Below, piece by piece: positions 1 to 7,500 of a stretch of 13,494 nt of DNA. Numbering within the stretch: the stretch's first letter is position 1; each line of letters opens with the position of its first letter. The stretch is from CAZNFR01 sp964572225 (GTDB lineage: Bacteria > Bacteroidota > Bacteroidia > Bacteroidales > GCA-2748055), in NCBI GenBank assembly GCA_964572225.1, contig CAZNFR010000088.1, forward strand, positions 1 through 13,494, written 5' to 3'. The position numbers and the translations under genes are program-made. Under the pieces are notes generated by a model. That model was given only the letters and a program-made list of their open reading frames with translations. It had not been told where the DNA came from and made no database searches.

Positions 1-2297
1 AGGGCCTTTATATTTTCCCTGGTTTCTTCATCAAAATCTCCAGGTTTGAGAGGTTGATTCTGGTTATGAAGGGTAAATGCCCTTGCCAGGTCCAGTCTTT
101 TGAGTCCGCTGTTTTTAATATATTCGCTGTTATTCTCCGTGATTCCGATTCGTTTTTTCAGGATATATTTCTTAAAGTCGATGGTAGAAAAGAGGTTTTC
201 GCAGCAATCAAAGCCTTTCATAATTCGGATATCCTTCCCAAAGGCTTCCTCATCGGAAAAATAGAGGCTGTCTTTGATCTTTGAGGCAACTGTCAGTGAT
301 TGTTCATTATCGCAAAGCAGTAATCCGAATTTCAGTTTCCAGCCGGTCATCAGGTTCACAAGCAGCGGCACAGATTCAAGGTTTGTGGAAGGTAGAAAAA
401 AAACTTTCTTTTTCGGTTTAAAGATATCGAAGAGGGTTTTGAGGTAATAAAAGGCGATGGTATCTTCCACAATCAGGTTATCTCTTTCGTGCACAAAGTT
501 GCTTTCGCTGATTTGGGTTCCCAGGAGTGAATAGATTGGAGAGAGGGTATCACCCGACACATTGCTTAGAGATTGTGCGTCGTATACCCGGGTTTCCGAA
601 CGGTCATCAAATTCGTCGGCTCGTTGTACGGCCAGCAGGCGATAAATTTTGTCGGTATTGACAAGGTGGGCGGAATGGGTGGAATAGACGATCTGAATAT
701 TTTCTTTCAGATCTTCAAATACTTTGAGTACATCTTCCTGGGCCCGGGCATGAAGGCTCAAACCTGGTTCATCGATCAGGAGTATTTTCCCGGTTTTGTT
801 GTGGGTAAGAGCGGTTGCTTTAAGCTCAAGAAAGAAGGATAGGAACCATCTTACACCCCGGGAGCGTTGCTTTGGATAGAGCCGCTCATGTTGGTCTTTG
901 ATCCAGAATTCGAGGTATGGCTTTCCCTTTTTCTCCGGATTATTAAAATCGTAGTGCTCCAGTTCAAAATTCAGTTTTATCTTATTATTTCTTCCGAGAT
1001 TTTGTCGCCAGTACCCCTGAAAGTGAAGGGTGATCTCCCCGTTCAGATTTTCGATTTTCTGTTTTAGGATACGATTATTTGATTCTCTAAAAAAACTTGC
1101 ATCCAGTCCGGAAACGATCAGAAAATTTCTTGCGGCATTGAAGCCTTCCACTCGGGTGTTCAGGTTTAGAATATCTTCGAGATCAATTCGATTGGGAAGA
1201 AGGCTGCTAAAATCTTCGAAAAGCTTAAACTCTGGCAAATCCGGGCGGAAATTTTCTGCGATCTCTTCCAATCGAAGCTCGGAGCTTTCCTGATCCACAT
1301 TTTCCCATGCTTTGGCTTCAATATTATCGATGTTATTCTTGAGAGCAAGCCGGAAGCACTCGTGGGCAAAGTAGTAATTCGATTTCAGTTCGTGGAGTTG
1401 GGATTCGAGATCATTTCTTTTAGACTGGAGTTCTTTATATTCCAGGTTTAGCTGTTGAATAATTTCTTCCTTATCAGTGAAATGCAATTTTTCCCGGTTT
1501 GCATTTAATAGACGGATGATTTCCTTTATGCCGGCTTCATTTTGGAGCATCCGGTCTCTTGATCCCATGAATTTTTCTGCATAGCCGGTCTTTTTGATCA
1601 GCTGGGAAAGGCTTTCGCTATATTTTGTGGCGGCAACTTCGGATTTTTCGAATTTCGTTTTTGCCAGGATTTCTTTTTGTTTCACTTCCTTTAGCTCTTC
1701 TGCTGCCGTTTCCTTTTTCCGTTGGTTTCTGGTTTTTTGAAGGATTCTCTCCAGTTTATCGATTCGAGCCTGACATACGGTCAATTCTGACTGGGCCACG
1801 TTTTTTTCCTTTTCCGCTTTCCCTGACAGTTCCACCAGTCTGGAGGTTTCCTCCATCAGTTCAGCGGCTTTTCTTACCAGCTCTTCCGTAGCTTTTTCTT
1901 CTTTTTCTTCTTTCTCCCGGTATTTATTTAATATCTCATCATCGCCAAAAAAGAAGATCGATTCATTTTTGTTGGTCCATTTCCGGTTTAGGGTAATCCG
2001 TTCGGAGTTTTTTAGAAAGGAAGCGATCTCTTCGGGAAGATTCTCCAGCTTCTCGTATTTTTTGCGCTCGGACCTGTCGAGGGTAAATTCGCACGATATT
2101 TCAGGGAGACTAAGATCACTTCTGAGAATATCATCATTTATTTCTGCAGTAAAAAAGCTGTAAAGTCCTTCGAGGATGGAGGTTTTCCCGGACTCATTCT
2201 GCCCTATCAGCGCTGTAATATTATCGTTTGCAAGTTTAACCCACCCTGTATTGACAATAGATCGATAGTTTTGAATCTTAAAAGCAGTCAGTTTCAC
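1..2297 (-). CDS. OLD-like AAA/ABC-type ATPase with long coiled coil and Toprim-like C-terminus (3' end beyond window)
   Basis: I translated 765 codons of an open minus-strand frame that continues past the left edge. The start is a GTG at 2295-2297 giving MKLTAFKIQNYRSI, the usual N-terminus of RecF/OLD-type ATPases. No ATG lies between it and the in-frame stop at 2334-2336. In order: Walker A GQNESGKT (residues 32-39); a charged Glu/Lys-rich coiled coil (about 122-310); an ABC-signature-like RSRGVRWFLSFF (about 478-490); Walker B ILLIDEP (D509, E510); and a switch histidine in STHS (H541). A Toprim-like section follows with NLIVED (E611) and LLCDNE (D663, E665). This order matches OLD-family ATP-dependent nucleases, which are linked to DNA processing and phage defence. 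The usual Toprim DxD reads D-N-E here, and VEG reads VED, so nuclease activity is uncertain. It starts 13 nt after the phosphatase gene and is probably co-transcribed with it. A RecF/SMC-like repair ATPase is the alternative. Confidence 0.85.
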   Translation of the reverse strand, partial: MKLTAFKIQNYRSIVNTGWVKLANDNITALIGQNESGKTSILEGLYSFFTAEINDDILRSDLSLPEISCEFTLDRSERKKYEKLENLPEEIASFLKNSERITLNRKWTNKNESIFFFGDDEILNKYREKEEKEEKATEELVRKAAELMEETSRLVELSGKAEKEKNVAQSELTVCQARIDKLERILQKTRNQRKKETAAEELKEVKQKEILAKTKFEKSEVAATKYSESLSQLIKKTGYAEKFMGSRDRMLQNEAGIKEIIRLLNANREKLHFTDKEEIIQQLNLEYKELQSKRNDLESQLHELKSNYYFAHECFRLALKNNIDNIEAKAWENVDQESSELRLEEIAENFRPDLPEFKLFEDFSSLLPNRIDLEDILNLNTRVEGFNAARNFLIVSGLDASFFRESNNRILKQKIENLNGEITLHFQGYWRQNLGRNNKIKLNFELEHYDFNNPEKKGKPYLEFWIKDQHERLYPKQRSRGVRWFLSFFLELKATALTHNKTGKILLIDEPGLSLHARAQEDVLKVFEDLKENIQIVYSTHSAHLVNTDKIYRLLAVQRADEFDDRSETRVYDAQSLSNVSGDTLSPIYSLLGTQISESNFVHERDNLIVEDTIAFYYLKTLFDIFKPKKKVFFLPSTNLESVPLLVNLMTGWKLKFGLLLCDNEQSLTVASKIKDSLYFSDEEAFGKDIRIMKGFDCCENLFSTIDFKKYILKKRIGITENNSEYIKNSGLKRLDLARAFTLHNQNQPLKPGDFDEETRENIKA

Positions 2298-2310
2298 TCG
2301 TTTATTGTAT

Positions 2311-3099
2311 TTAAATTTGTCCTTTGAAAGGATTTAGTCCAATACCCATTACGAGAATATCATCAATTTGTTGGTAATTTCGCTGCCATTTATCCAGTTT
2401 TTTTTGCAGGATTTCCCTTTGTACGGGGAACTCCAGCTGATGAACCTGGGATAGATATTCCTTAAAACCTTTGAATTTAAGCTTCTTATAATTATCCCCT
2501 CCAAAAGCATCGGGATAGCCATCTGAGAAAAGGTAGAATGTTTCTATATTATCGAATGGAATGACATGGCGGGTAAAGGATTCTTCCAAAAGGGGACTCA
2601 CCCCAATAGGCATTCTGTCTCCTTTGATCACATACAACTCATTTTTATGGAAATAAATAAGCGGATTATTGGCTCCGGAAAACTCGATGATCTTTTTTTC
2701 TTTATCTATCACGCAAAGAGAAAGGTCGATTCCGTCCTTTTGTTCCCCTTCTTCCCCATGCTGGTGAAGGGCTTTCATAACATATTCCCTTAGTTGATTC
2801 AGGATTTTATTTGAGGTCGGAATGCAGTAGGAGATGATTTGGTTCAGGAAATTTATCCCCATTATGCTCATGAAAGCTCCGGGAACTCCATGGCCTGTGC
2901 AATCGGCTGCTACGATCACGATTCGCTCGTCTATTTGCCTGATCCAGTAAAAATCGCCGGAAACTACATCTCTTGGTTGATTGAGAATAAAGCTTTCCGG
3001 AAGCAATCGGCCAAACTCTTCTTTATCAGGCAGTAAGGCGGTTTGAATATAACTGGCATACCGAATACTGTCGACAATATCCTTCTCTTTAAGATTCAC
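2311..3099 (-). CDS. SpoIIE/RsbU-type PP2C-like serine/threonine phosphatase, stand-alone domain
   Basis: The 262-residue product is almost entirely a SpoIIE domain. It opens with the family hallmark SIRYASYIQTALLP (11-24) and then has VVSGDFYW (D49), AADCTGHGVPGAFMS (D66), YLFSDGYPDAFGG (D193) and QIDDILVMG (D246, D247). These are the expected metal-binding acidic residues of PP2C phosphatases and all are present. Members normally dephosphorylate a serine or threonine on a partner such as an anti-anti-sigma factor. The start is a GTG at 3097-3099, and an in-frame TAA lies about 30 nt upstream, so there is no hidden N-terminal sensor. Bacteroidota relatives often carry TPR, PAS or membrane sensor domains before this one; this protein has none. 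No signal peptide or membrane segment is visible, so it should be cytoplasmic. It lies 13 nt upstream of the OLD-like ATPase gene. The substrate is unknown. Confidence 0.9.
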   Translation of the reverse strand: MNLKEKDIVDSIRYASYIQTALLPDKEEFGRLLPESFILNQPRDVVSGDFYWIRQIDERIVIVAADCTGHGVPGAFMSIMGINFLNQIISYCIPTSNKILNQLREYVMKALHQHGEEGEQKDGIDLSLCVIDKEKKIIEFSGANNPLIYFHKNELYVIKGDRMPIGVSPLLEESFTRHVIPFDNIETFYLFSDGYPDAFGGDNYKKLKFKGFKEYLSQVHQLEFPVQREILQKKLDKWQRNYQQIDDILVMGIGLNPFKGQI

Positions 3100-3257
3100 A
3101 TGTATAAATTTGAAGGTATTCCTAAAAAATTAACTGTATATATACGCTTAAATATCAACTTTTTGTATTCTCAGATACGATTATTATTCATACATGTTTA
3201 TTTTTTTGGCACTTAATTTGGATTACAGCAGTCAAGTAATCATTAAATAGAAACGTC
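3100..3257. promoter_or_regulatory. Divergent AT-rich intergenic region
   Basis: This 158-nt spacer separates two divergent genes, the phosphatase (minus) and the exported RS-rich protein (plus), so it should hold a promoter for each. It is clearly more AT-rich than its surroundings. On the plus strand TAATTTGG at 3214-3221 is near the Bacteroidota -7 consensus TAnnTTTG but is not an exact match, and I found no convincing -33 partner. I saw no clear operator or riboswitch. Confidence 0.4.
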
Positions 3258-4307
3258 ATGAAACAGTTAAGCATCATTACCGCAATATTACTGCTGGCGT
3301 TCAACCTGAGTGCACAAAGTAATAGGTCGAGGTCTGAAAGGGAAACCCGCAGCACCTCTTCCAGTGAACGTGTTGATCGAAATAAATCCAATACAACCCC
3401 TCAGGCCGTCAGGCCGTCATCCTCTTCCCGGAGTACCGAATCCTCTGCAGCTCGAAGTGATTCCAGGAGCAGTCGTTCCACCGGCACTTCAAGCCGGAGT
3501 GAATCGGTTAGCAGGCCGGATCCGGGTGAAAGAAGCTCGATTGAAAGGTCTTCCCGTTCAACCCGAGAAGTACATCGTAACAATGATCAACCCCGACCCG
3601 GGGTTTACGACCGGGGTAATCATGAGCAAAACCGGAGCAGGGAGAGTGAAACCCATCGCAATGCTGTCAGAACCCCCGATCGCAGCGTTGAGCGAGAGGT
3701 TGGAAGAAGTACGACCAGAACGGTCGATCGTTCCCGGACCGTGGTAACTGAAAGGGAATACAAGCCCCGTACAGGGCATGTTTATACGGAAAATCGGAGA
3801 ACCTACACCTACTATCATCCCAACAGGGTTGTTAGAAGGACTCCTTCGACCGTTCATTATTCCTACAGGCCAATTGAATACCGGAGAGTACATTATGTAT
3901 ACCGCACACCTCCAAGGGTAAGGCTGGTTTGGGATATCCATATGTACAATGAGTACCGTTACCTGTATCCGCATTATGATCTCTGGTATTATCCGATAGG
4001 ATATCGTATCCATACCATTTCGGCTTACGATGCCAGTATGTACATCGGTGAAGTAGCCAGGGTTTACGGCGAAGTTTTCGATACCTGGTATTCAAGGAAT
4101 ACAGATGAATACTACCTGTATATCGGAGCTCCTTTTCCCTATCAGGATTTCACCATCGTTCTTGAGGGACATGATGCCCGCAGGTATAGCCGAAGACCCT
4201 ACAATTTCTTTACCGGCAGGCATATAGCTGCCACCGGACTGATAGGGGTCTATGAAGGAAAACCAGAGATGTTCATTAAGAAAAGAAGTCAATTAGACAT
4301 TTACTAA
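3258..4307 (+). CDS. Exported Ser/Arg-rich protein with C-terminal OB-fold-like domain
   Basis: The product has 349 residues. Residues 1-20 (MKQLSIITAILLLAFNLSAQ) form a typical signal peptide with cleavage after SAQ. Residues about 21-165 are low complexity and dominated by Ser, Arg, Thr and Glu with many RS/SR pairs, so probably disordered. Residues about 170-255 are Tyr/Arg/His-rich (for example YRRVHYVYRTPP). Residues about 258-349 look folded: YIGEVARVYGEVF, then LYIGAPFPYQDFTIVL, then HIAATGLIGVYEGKPEMFI. This fits the pattern seen in small bacterial OB-fold domains, including some near exported nucleases (G.V.V.G.V, then LN.G..YP...FTVVI, then VTG.I..Y.GKP.I). I see no nuclease catalytic motif. 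A periplasmic or secreted protein that binds nucleic acid or another polyanion is an inference. The gene stands alone on the plus strand and ends at a hairpin terminator. The long ORFs in its other frames come from the biased composition. Confidence 0.85.
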   Translation: MKQLSIITAILLLAFNLSAQSNRSRSERETRSTSSSERVDRNKSNTTPQAVRPSSSSRSTESSAARSDSRSSRSTGTSSRSESVSRPDPGERSSIERSSRSTREVHRNNDQPRPGVYDRGNHEQNRSRESETHRNAVRTPDRSVEREVGRSTTRTVDRSRTVVTEREYKPRTGHVYTENRRTYTYYHPNRVVRRTPSTVHYSYRPIEYRRVHYVYRTPPRVRLVWDIHMYNEYRYLYPHYDLWYYPIGYRIHTISAYDASMYIGEVARVYGEVFDTWYSRNTDEYYLYIGAPFPYQDFTIVLEGHDARRYSRRPYNFFTGRHIAATGLIGVYEGKPEMFIKKRSQLDIY

Positions 4308-4328
4308 TCAACCGACCAAGCCTTTTTG

Positions 4329-4354
4329 AAAGCTGCCCCAGGGCAGCTTTTTTT
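4329..4354 (+). terminator. Rho-independent terminator after the RS-rich/OB-fold gene
   Basis: AAAGCTGCC and GGCAGCTTT form a perfect 9-bp stem around a CCAG loop (4329-4350), followed by a run of seven T (4348-4354). It begins 21 nt after the plus-strand stop codon. The convergent pgl gene ends at 4353, inside the T run. The same stem could therefore act on pgl transcripts, but that strand has only TTTC after the stem, so it would be weak. Confidence 0.85.
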
Positions 4355-5114
4355 ATGAAAGATTGTTGAGCTCGGAAGCTGCCTCTTCATCGCAGAACCA
4401 GGTCAGTTTGCCCTGGAATGGTCGGATGTGCCAGGCAGGATAGGATCTGGCAACCTGCTGATCCTCAAATATCTCTGCGACGATCCGGGCTTTGGCCTTT
4501 CCCGTTACAAGAAATAACACTTCCCGTGAAGCTTTGAGGACGTTGGGAGTAAGGGTTATTCTCGTCTGAAGGGACTGAGGATGGAAAGCGGTTTCTGTCA
4601 ATTCTTTCGAATTCAGCAGATCCGGGCGGTTGGGAAAAACCGAAGCTGTGTGTCCGTCCTCACCCAGCCCCAGAAACGTAAGATCGAAAGATGGGTAAGC
4701 ATTTATTTTGGGGAGCTTTTCGAGTAGTTCAGCATACCTGACCTTTTCCTTTTCGGGGTCCTCCTCCCCTTTTATCCTAAAAACATTGGAATCGGGAATC
4801 CCTGATTTATGGATGAAGGCTTCGAGCATATTTCCGTAATTGCTTTCGGGCTGACAAGGTGGAACGCAACGTTCATCGCCCCAGTATAATTCAAAACTTG
4901 GGGGGTGCAATTCATTTCTGAATCCGGTAAGCATTCGTTCAAAAAGCTTTAGGGGAGTGGATCCACCAGACAGAGCCAGGTGGATATTTCCTTCCGACTC
5001 ATCAACTGCAAGAGAGAGATCTGATAGTTTTTGAAGAGTTGCAGCAGCCATATCCTCCACAGAAGAAAAAACCTGCAATTCCGCAATATCTTTATAGCTC
5101 GCAGTATATTCCAT
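4353..5114 (-). CDS. pgl: 6-phosphogluconolactonase
   Basis: The 253-residue product has a normal length for the Pgl/DevB family. It hydrolyses 6-phosphogluconolactone to 6-phosphogluconate, the second step of the oxidative pentose phosphate pathway, in the cytoplasm. Family motifs in order: LALSGGSTP (46-54), YWGDERCVPP (77-86), ESNYGNM (90-96), FLGLGEDGHTASVFP (147-161), RITLTP (185-190) and LVTGKAKA (202-209). The GEDGH segment carries the catalytic histidine region and all of these motifs are intact. The ATG at 5112-5114 lies inside the 3' end of zwf, overlapping it by 23 nt (5092-5114), which suggests translational coupling. The overlap and the conserved ELQVFSSVEDMA start of the domain favour this ATG. 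Confidence 0.95.
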   Translation of the reverse strand: MEYTASYKDIAELQVFSSVEDMAAATLQKLSDLSLAVDESEGNIHLALSGGSTPLKLFERMLTGFRNELHPPSFELYWGDERCVPPCQPESNYGNMLEAFIHKSGIPDSNVFRIKGEEDPEKEKVRYAELLEKLPKINAYPSFDLTFLGLGEDGHTASVFPNRPDLLNSKELTETAFHPQSLQTRITLTPNVLKASREVLFLVTGKAKARIVAEIFEDQQVARSYPAWHIRPFQGKLTWFCDEEAASELNNLS

Positions 5115-6594
5115 CGTTTGAAAGATTTTTACAGGGATATCTCCAGGTTATTCCCGGCTCTTCAATTAGGGCATCCGATACCTCGGGTCCCCAGGTCCCT
5201 GCCGGGTAGCCATAAAGGGGAATGGAAGGGTCATTTTCCCAGGCTTCCAAAACAGGATTAATGAACAACCAGGTGTTTTCAACTGCATCCTGTCTTGCAA
5301 AAAGGGTTGGATCGTTATGCATACAATCGAGAAGCAGTCTTTCATAGGCATCCGGCAGCGCTTCCTTTGAAAGTGTAGAGTAATGGAAGTCCATATTCAC
5401 GGTTTGCACTTCAAATCCGGAGCCGGGGACTTTCATTCCAAATTTCAGGAGTATACCTTCATCGGGTTGAATCCGAAGGATAAGCTGATTTGAATCCCCT
5501 TGCATCCCATAGGAATTACAGAATATATGGTGAGGAGTTTCCCTGAAATGAATTACGATTTCGGTAACCCGGGTAGGAAGGCATTTTCCGGTCCGGACAT
5601 AAAAAGGAACATCCTTCCATCGCCAATTGTCGATAAAGAATTTTATTGCAGCATAGGTTTCTGTTTTGGAGTTCTTTTCGACCCCTTCTTCATCCCTGTA
5701 TGACTTTACTTTTTCTCCCCTTACGGTACTTTCGGTATACTGTCCGCGAATAACATTTTCCCTGATTTCTTTTTTCCCCAGCGGTCGGAACGATTGAAAT
5801 ACTTTTACCAATTCATTTCGGATGGAGACAGAATCTGCGTTAACAGGAGGTTCCATGGCAACCAGTCCAACCAGTTGCAGAAGATGATTTTGAACCATAT
5901 CCCTGAGTGCACCTGAATGATCGTAATACCCTCCCCGATTGCCTACTCCGATGGATTCGGCACTGGTGATTTCGACATGATGAACATAATTCCGGTTCCA
6001 GAGTGGTTCAAAGATGTTATTTGAGAACCTTGTAACCAGGATGTTTTGAACGGTTTCTTTTCCGAGATAATGATCGATACGATAAATCTGATCTTCCTTG
6101 TAGTGATTCAGAAGGGCAGCGTTCAGGTCAAGCGCAGATTGAAGGTTTATGCCGAAGGGTTTTTCCACAATGATTTTGCTTCCCTTCCTGTTCAACCCAT
6201 TTTTTGCCAGAAGTTCAGGGATCACCGGATATAAGGAAGGCGGGGTTGCCAGATAAAACAGGACATTTTCATCCGCATCTCCCTGGCAGGAGGTAATTCT
6301 TTCCCTGAGATAGTGGTAATCCTCTTCCCTGGCATACTCCATGGGCTGATAAACCAGATTTTGGCGAAAAATCATATCCATCCGGGTTATGGAGGTAAAA
6401 CTGCGAATGGAATTTTCCATTTCCTCTCTGAATTCCTCATCTGTCATTTGGGTTCGGCCACATCCGATGATGGTAAATCTTTCCGGCATCAGTTTTTGCT
6501 CGAACAAGTGGTAGATTGAAGGGATCAGTTTTCTGCGGGTTAGGTCACCCGAGGCACCAAAAATAACAATCACATGGTTCTCCGGTTTTCTCAT
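5092..6594 (-). CDS. zwf: Glucose-6-phosphate 1-dehydrogenase
   Basis: The 500-residue product is full length for the family. It oxidises glucose 6-phosphate to 6-phosphogluconolactone, normally with NADP+, and commits carbon to the oxidative pentose phosphate pathway. Visible motifs are the dinucleotide-binding IFGASGDLTRRKL (11-23), VEKPFG (143-148) and the active-site RIDHYLGKETVQN (172-184) with D174, H175 and K179. DMVQNHLLQL (232-241) includes the expected general-base histidine, H237. RWKDVPFYVRTGK lies further on. No key residue is missing. The start, MRKPENHVIVIFGASGDL, places the nucleotide-binding loop at the usual distance. It overlaps pgl by 23 nt and lies 44 nt after the DUF4249 gene. 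The third pathway gene, gnd, often clustered with these two in Bacteroidota, is not in this window. Confidence 0.97.
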   Translation of the reverse strand: MRKPENHVIVIFGASGDLTRRKLIPSIYHLFEQKLMPERFTIIGCGRTQMTDEEFREEMENSIRSFTSITRMDMIFRQNLVYQPMEYAREEDYHYLRERITSCQGDADENVLFYLATPPSLYPVIPELLAKNGLNRKGSKIIVEKPFGINLQSALDLNAALLNHYKEDQIYRIDHYLGKETVQNILVTRFSNNIFEPLWNRNYVHHVEITSAESIGVGNRGGYYDHSGALRDMVQNHLLQLVGLVAMEPPVNADSVSIRNELVKVFQSFRPLGKKEIRENVIRGQYTESTVRGEKVKSYRDEEGVEKNSKTETYAAIKFFIDNWRWKDVPFYVRTGKCLPTRVTEIVIHFRETPHHIFCNSYGMQGDSNQLILRIQPDEGILLKFGMKVPGSGFEVQTVNMDFHYSTLSKEALPDAYERLLLDCMHNDPTLFARQDAVENTWLFINPVLEAWENDPSIPLYGYPAGTWGPEVSDALIEEPGITWRYPCKNLSNDGIYCEL

Positions 6595-6638
6595 ACTTCA
6601 ACGATTTTTGGATTAGCAAAATACTGAAAAACCCGGGT

Positions 6639-7496
6639 TTATTCAATTTCGGGGACAACTTTGGAGGCCCTGTCGAGAGAATAAGCGGTGAAATAACCGA
6701 TAGCACCATTACTGATGTTGGAAACCACATTTGCCGGAGGTCCGCTGAACAGAGGATTACTTCCGAAGGCCTCGGCCTGAGCTTCCAGGATAAAAACGTA
6801 ATAATCTTCGGTAATCCCATCCAATTGAAAGGTTATGGTATCTCCGGGAAGGGCTTTTTCATTTTCTTTTGCATCGTCGAGGAACTGGGATGTGATCCCG
6901 TAGGTATAATTTCCATCGAAGAAATCATCGCTCTGCACTATGATCTCGTTAAGTGTATCACTCTGCAGCACTCCGTTTTTAATAGATTTGAAGGCATAGA
7001 AATTTTTTGCATCTGCGGGGTCCCATGCCCATACCTGGACTTCCCATCCGGAAAAAAAGCTGTTTTCGGTATATTTGAGGGTAATGGAATCCAGTTTCCC
7101 CACTGCCGGCAGAAAAGATTCGGCGGTATATTCCTCGTCTTCCCCATTCTCATCTATATCCACACTATTAATGACCAGTGAGTAAGTTTTCCCAGGTATG
7201 CCAAAAAAGTCGGAAGGAGTCTCGTAAATCCCCGGTTCGTTTTCCTGCAACACCAGACTTTGGTCATCGAAATTAAGTCTTACCACGGCATTTTCCACGG
7301 GCGGGGCCGGCTGATTGGAGAAATAGTCGGCCGATTTGGATAAGCGGACCTGATGCGCCCTGGCTTCGGTGGTAATCTCACCATAGACTACCAGACGGGT
7401 ATAGGTTGAATCCAATTCAACCTCAATCCTTTCCGTGCAGGATGAGGTGATAACACCAAGGATAGCTATTATATATAGAGGTAAATGCTTGTTCAT
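6639..7496 (-). CDS. DUF4249-family lipoprotein, partner of the upstream TonB-dependent receptor
   Basis: I place the start at the ATG at 7494-7496, giving 285 residues beginning MNKHLPLYIIAIL. The frame stays open to an earlier ATG at 7562, but that start would overlap the receptor gene by 62 nt and would push the signal peptide inside the protein. With the chosen start, residues 1-20 form a lipoprotein signal ending GVITSSC (C20). This lipobox is acceptable but not ideal. The mature part has short beta-strand-like segments, including YTRLVVYGEITTE near the N-terminus, a pattern of DUF4249 proteins. Such proteins are regularly encoded directly after CarboxypepD_reg-like TonB-dependent receptors and are thought to be surface-exposed companions, loosely analogous to SusD. 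Their ligands are generally unknown. The start lies 4 nt after the receptor stop codon, which argues for coupled expression. The family call rests on context plus sequence pattern. Confidence 0.85.
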   Translation of the reverse strand: MNKHLPLYIIAILGVITSSCTERIEVELDSTYTRLVVYGEITTEARAHQVRLSKSADYFSNQPAPPVENAVVRLNFDDQSLVLQENEPGIYETPSDFFGIPGKTYSLVINSVDIDENGEDEEYTAESFLPAVGKLDSITLKYTENSFFSGWEVQVWAWDPADAKNFYAFKSIKNGVLQSDTLNEIIVQSDDFFDGNYTYGITSQFLDDAKENEKALPGDTITFQLDGITEDYYVFILEAQAEAFGSNPLFSGPPANVVSNISNGAIGYFTAYSLDRASKVVPEIE

Positions 7497-7500
7497 TCCA

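Noticed and set aside
1625..2163. Plus-strand frames of 88 and 64 codons opposite the OLD-like ATPase
   Set aside because: They are antisense shadows of the Glu/Lys-rich coiled coil, whose complement reads as Phe/Ser/Leu-rich sequence.
3310..3747. A 145-codon open frame on the plus strand inside the RS-rich gene, plus long minus-strand frames at 3558-4013 and 3832-4095
   Set aside because: They lie wholly within the RS/Tyr-rich gene, whose biased codons (AGN, CGN, TAY) deplete stops in other frames. Their products have no recognisable domain, and the 3258-4307 frame has the signal peptide and folded C-terminus.
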